A DNA stretch of 34,075 nucleotides, from the NCBI GenBank assembly GCA_026932145.1, contig JAIXKT010000022.1, positions 24,874 to 58,948 on the forward strand, in the 5' to 3' direction. A program made the translations under genes and the position numbers. Below, piece after piece: positions 31,184-34,075 of the stretch. A model generated the notes under the pieces. The model saw only the letters and a program-made list of their open reading frames with translations. It had not been told where the DNA came from and ran no database searches. This DNA comes from Bacteroidia bacterium (lineage in GTDB: Bacteria; Bacteroidota; Bacteroidia; J057; JAIXKT01). Position 1 is the stretch's first letter. Each line of letters starts with the position of its first letter.

Positions 31184-32997
31184 AGATAGCGGCAGTTATA
31201 GTTACACACAATCGTTTAGAATTGTTGCCACGAGCTTTGAAATCTGTAAAAGAACAAAGCCGTAAACCTGATTTTATTTATATCGTTTCAAATTCAACAG
31301 CCGACAATTTTGAAAAAGAACAAAAATTGTGTGCTAACTTTGGTTTCCAAACTTTAAGAAACAGCAGAACGCAAAACTACGCAGGGGCATTAAACACAGC
31401 CGTTGAAGAAATCATAAAAGAAAACGGAATTTCAGAAGATTTATATTTTGCTTCGCTTGATGATGATGATGAATGGTTGCCAAATTATTTACAAGAAATT
31501 GAAAACAACAATTCTGATAATTACGAATTGTTAGTAGGTAGTTTACTGCGAAGCAGTAATACAGAAAACAATTTATTGGTTTTGCCAAATGAATTGTCGG
31601 AAAAGGATTTTCTAATTGGCAACCCGGGAATTTCAGGTTCAAATACATTTATCAAATTAACAACATTGTTAAAAGCAGGTGCTTTTGACGAGGGACTTTC
31701 TGCAACTATTGACAGAGATTTTTTCGTTCGGGTTTTTCTACAAAAACCTAAATACAAAATCGTAAACAAACATCTTGTTACACAACACACAGACAACGAC
31801 AGAGAAAGAGTAACAACAAGTGGTGATAGAAAAAAACGAAGTTTGCAAATGTTCTATTACAAGTACCATTCGTTAATGAGTAATAGTGAAAAAGCAGATT
31901 TTTTAGAACGTGCCGAAAGATTATTTTCTATTTCTAAAGAAAATTTTGAAGAAACTTTTTCAAATGATGTTCCAATATTAAAACGTGAAATAGAATTTTC
32001 AGGTAAAGGAAAATATCAATTCATTATTGGTTTTATTGCGGGTGACACAGCAATTACCGAAAGAATAATTACACAAATTATTGAAAAGAAAATTTCTGTT
32101 AATTTACTTGTAATTATTGACAATACACCAAAAACTCAAAACCTTTCAAAGTGCAAAGACATTTTACAAACTCACAACATTGCTCATAAAATTGTAGAAC
32201 ATAACGAATGGAAATCAAATTTGGCAAAAGGACATTACGGTTCTACTTTCAAATCGTTTGCTGAAATAAATTCTATTCCATTAGGCAGAACAATTTTACA
32301 CCACCATTTATTTACAGAAACAAACGACTTTCAAAAACCTGTATATTGGATAATTGATGATGATATTTCGTTTTCAACAACAGTAACAAATGGTTCTCAA
32401 TCCGCAAATTTGTTTGAAATAATCAATCATCATTTGGAAAATACAGACGGAATTATTGGCGGTATTAGTAACGACCCGCCTGTTCCTGCATTAAGTTGTA
32501 TTCGCGGACAGTTGATTGATTTTTTTCACAGCTATCAGGCGAATAACGTATTTACTTCCGATTATTTGAATGTTAGAACAAAACCCGATTATTATTATGA
32601 CTTGTCTGATATTCACAGCGACCATTTGGAAATACCAATTTATCACACAAAAGCGAATGAAGAAAATCTATCACAAATCTTTTCAGGCAAATCAATTTCA
32701 AGACAAGCGTTACAAAACGAATTAAAAGCAATAGAAAAAACCGTTTCAAAACGTGGTGCAAATACTTTGGTTTTCAATCGTGATTTATTGCATTATTATC
32801 CTGTAATCAATCTTGAAGTAAATAATAAATTCGCAAGACGTGGCAATTTGACTTGGGCTTTGCTCAATCAAGTTGTTTCAAATAAGAAAATTATTGAACA
32901 CACTTTTTGTATCAATCACAACAGACCGAAATCTAATTTCAGTTTGGATAGAGAACTTGATAAATCCGCTTATGACATAATTGGCTATGGCTTTTAA
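31180..32997 (+). CDS. Two-module glycosyltransferase-like protein (GT-A fold)
   Basis: The 605-residue cytoplasmic protein begins with a GT2 domain (about 1-240): IAAVIVTHNRLELLPRALKSV at the start and the metal-binding acids in SLDDDDEWLP (Asp94-Asp97). A second part (about 275-600) starts with a strand-helix pattern (YQFIIGFIAGDTAITERIITQ), includes LLVIIDNTP, and has another acidic cluster, YWIIDDDISF (Asp393-Asp395). This looks like a second, diverged GT-A module. Two such modules in one chain can add two sugars in turn, as in hyaluronan or chondroitin-type synthases, but the acceptor is unknown. It overlaps the deacetylase gene by 4 nt and the next gene by 11 nt. Confidence 0.8.
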   Translation: MKIAAVIVTHNRLELLPRALKSVKEQSRKPDFIYIVSNSTADNFEKEQKLCANFGFQTLRNSRTQNYAGALNTAVEEIIKENGISEDLYFASLDDDDEWLPNYLQEIENNNSDNYELLVGSLLRSSNTENNLLVLPNELSEKDFLIGNPGISGSNTFIKLTTLLKAGAFDEGLSATIDRDFFVRVFLQKPKYKIVNKHLVTQHTDNDRERVTTSGDRKKRSLQMFYYKYHSLMSNSEKADFLERAERLFSISKENFEETFSNDVPILKREIEFSGKGKYQFIIGFIAGDTAITERIITQIIEKKISVNLLVIIDNTPKTQNLSKCKDILQTHNIAHKIVEHNEWKSNLAKGHYGSTFKSFAEINSIPLGRTILHHHLFTETNDFQKPVYWIIDDDISFSTTVTNGSQSANLFEIINHHLENTDGIIGGISNDPPVPALSCIRGQLIDFFHSYQANNVFTSDYLNVRTKPDYYYDLSDIHSDHLEIPIYHTKANEENLSQIFSGKSISRQALQNELKAIEKTVSKRGANTLVFNRDLLHYYPVINLEVNNKFARRGNLTWALLNQVVSNKKIIEHTFCINHNRPKSNFSLDRELDKSAYDIIGYGF

Positions 32998-33358
32998 TAA
33001 AGCTATTTTTCAAGTAATTGAAACAATGAAGCAAAACAAAAACGCAGATATTTTTGCAGAGCTGCTCACCGAAAACAATTTCAACGAACTGAAACGAATT
33101 TACATTTTCTATTTACAAAGGCGAAAAAGACGTTTCCTGATGAATTATTATCGAATTATCGGCTTGACAAAAATTATTTTTGAAAAATTTAGTATTGGGG
33201 AAATGTATTACGAGCAGTTCAAAGATGAAACTAAAATTTTGCTGTTTGAAAATCTCCTACAAGACGATATTTCGGAAACGAATCTAAGAAAATTTTTGGA
33301 GGAATTAAATCGTATTGTTAGGTACACAAAATTAAGAGATAATGAATCAAGTATTTGA
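32987..33358 (+). CDS. Small helical protein of unknown function
   Basis: From ATG 32987 the product has 123 residues (a TTG six bases upstream is possible). It is rich in Lys, Glu, Phe and Tyr and is predicted mostly helical (VIETMKQNKNADIFAELL, ELKRIYIFYLQRRKRRFLMNYYRIIG). No signal peptide, membrane span or known motif is seen. It overlaps the gene before by 11 nt and the gene after by 17 nt, so it is probably an obligatory partner of one of them, perhaps a subunit or chaperone of the glycosyltransferase. Confidence 0.65.
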   Translation: MAFNKAIFQVIETMKQNKNADIFAELLTENNFNELKRIYIFYLQRRKRRFLMNYYRIIGLTKIIFEKFSIGEMYYEQFKDETKILLFENLLQDDISETNLRKFLEELNRIVRYTKLRDNESSI

Positions 33359-34031
33359 AAAGTCTTTGTTTGATGCAGAACAATGCTTTAATAAATCCTT
33401 AGAAACATTAGTTGATTATAAGGAAAAGCATATTTGTAACCAATTATTACCTTTTGATTTTGAAAGAACAGAAAATATTTCATTTCATAAACTAATTTTC
33501 TCTACTTCTAATGGCGTTTTTTTATTGGATACAGAGAAGAAACTTTTTAAACAAATTCTGAAAGGTAAATTTTATGGAATTACACAATTAAATGATTTTC
33601 AATGGTTTTTAACACGTTCAAACAACATCGGTGAACGCAACCACGCCTTTAATGAACGAATTACAGATATTACTTTACTAACATTAGACGAAAAAAAAGA
33701 AGCATTAAAAGATATTAAAGTTGTTTTATTCGGAATACCAAGCGAAGTACATCAAATAGATATTTACGAAAATATACTTTATATGCCGCATACTGGATAT
33801 AACCAAGTTTTGACTATATCTGTACAAGATTTATTAAAAGGAGTACCAAAACAACTAAAAGACTGCCAATCAACTGAATTAAAAATTCAGTCATCAAGCC
33901 ATTTAAATTCAATATTTATAGATGATGAAAAATGGTATTTGATAGCACACAATTTTACAATGCAAACCAATAAAATGAGTGATGCCTTGATGTACAATGC
34001 TAAAACCAAATATTTGGATATTATTAACTGA
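33342..34031 (+). CDS. Beta-propeller-like protein, possibly truncated
   Basis: The 229-residue product has repeated beta-rich units of the form KLIFSTSNGVFLLDTEKKLF, LNDFQWFLTRSNN, IDIYENILYMPHTGYNQVLTI and IFIDDEKWYLIAHN. Each pairs a short strand with a D/G turn, as in propeller blades. Four blades or so are too few for a closed propeller, and the protein stops near the right end of the window, so a 3' truncation is possible. There is no signal peptide. The start is a clear ATG inside the previous gene (17-nt overlap). In this operon it might bind a glycan or a sugar-modifying partner, but that is inference. Confidence 0.65.
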   Translation: MNQVFEKSLFDAEQCFNKSLETLVDYKEKHICNQLLPFDFERTENISFHKLIFSTSNGVFLLDTEKKLFKQILKGKFYGITQLNDFQWFLTRSNNIGERNHAFNERITDITLLTLDEKKEALKDIKVVLFGIPSEVHQIDIYENILYMPHTGYNQVLTISVQDLLKGVPKQLKDCQSTELKIQSSSHLNSIFIDDEKWYLIAHNFTMQTNKMSDALMYNAKTKYLDIIN

Positions 34032-34075
34032 TGTTACGCAATATTAAGTAGTATTTTTAAGACTTGGTGTTAATA

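Noticed and set aside
1-34075. CRISPR array, tRNA or rRNA genes
   Set aside because: No regularly spaced repeats and no cloverleaf or rRNA-like sequence were noticed by reading both strands; a small RNA could still have been missed.

Overview
The window reads as a chromosomal segment of a member of the Bacteroidota. The signs are TAnnTTTG-type -7 promoter elements just upstream of many genes, a TonB-dependent receptor and a DUF5686 outer-membrane protein that both begin with carboxypeptidase-like regulatory domains, a GWxTD-like lipid-free exported protein, a probable IPExxxVDY-type gene in front of pyruvate kinase, and low GC content. The genus cannot be read from the sequence.

Layout. (1) 1-4260 is accessory DNA. 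It holds an IS5-family insertion sequence whose left end lies outside the window, a small gene that the insertion appears to have truncated, and a two-gene type II restriction-modification cassette on the minus strand. The endonuclease is strikingly like HincII (GTYRAC specificity expected), with its N6-adenine methyltransferase upstream. The methyltransferase carries a perfect 14-bp-arm palindrome inserted in frame. Hairpin-like repeats lie on both sides of the cassette. (2) 4482-9122, minus strand: an orphan LytTR response regulator whose receiver phosphosite is Glu, a fusion of a small 'PRPP-synthetase-like' domain to a hemerythrin HHE domain, and a 1013-residue membrane/TPR protein. (3) 9340-12327: a TonB-dependent receptor. 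(4) 12597-17561, plus strand: a polytopic M28 peptidase, the DUF2157 / DUF4401 / GDYXXLXY membrane trio, and an exported protein with a degenerate GWxTD domain. (5) 17643-20213: a DUF5686 protein. (6) 20520-23323, plus strand: cysC-cysD-cysN, which turns sulfate into PAPS, then a 94-residue PH-like protein and a strong bidirectional terminator shared with the convergent operon. (7) 28662-23798, minus strand: IPExxxVDY-like gene, pyk, sugar aminotransferase, gmhB and a membrane protein. This couples a glycolytic gene to surface-glycan genes. (8) 28743-30348: nested mobile DNA. A frameshifted IS5-type remnant is cut by an intact 1161-bp IS630-family element, and beyond it lies only the last 23 codons of a glycosyltransferase-like gene. 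(9) 30341-34031: four genes with overlapping ends (NodB-type deacetylase, protein with two GT-A-like modules, small helical protein, propeller-like protein). They look horizontally acquired and concerned with glycan synthesis.

The most unusual items are the palindrome inside the methyltransferase gene, the attC-like hairpins around the restriction-modification cassette, the phosphomimetic response regulator, the hemerythrin fusion, the membrane segments inserted between catalytic motifs of the M28 peptidase, and the uncharacterised overlapping glycan operon at the right end, which is the best candidate here for an undescribed system. No tRNA, rRNA or CRISPR array was seen.
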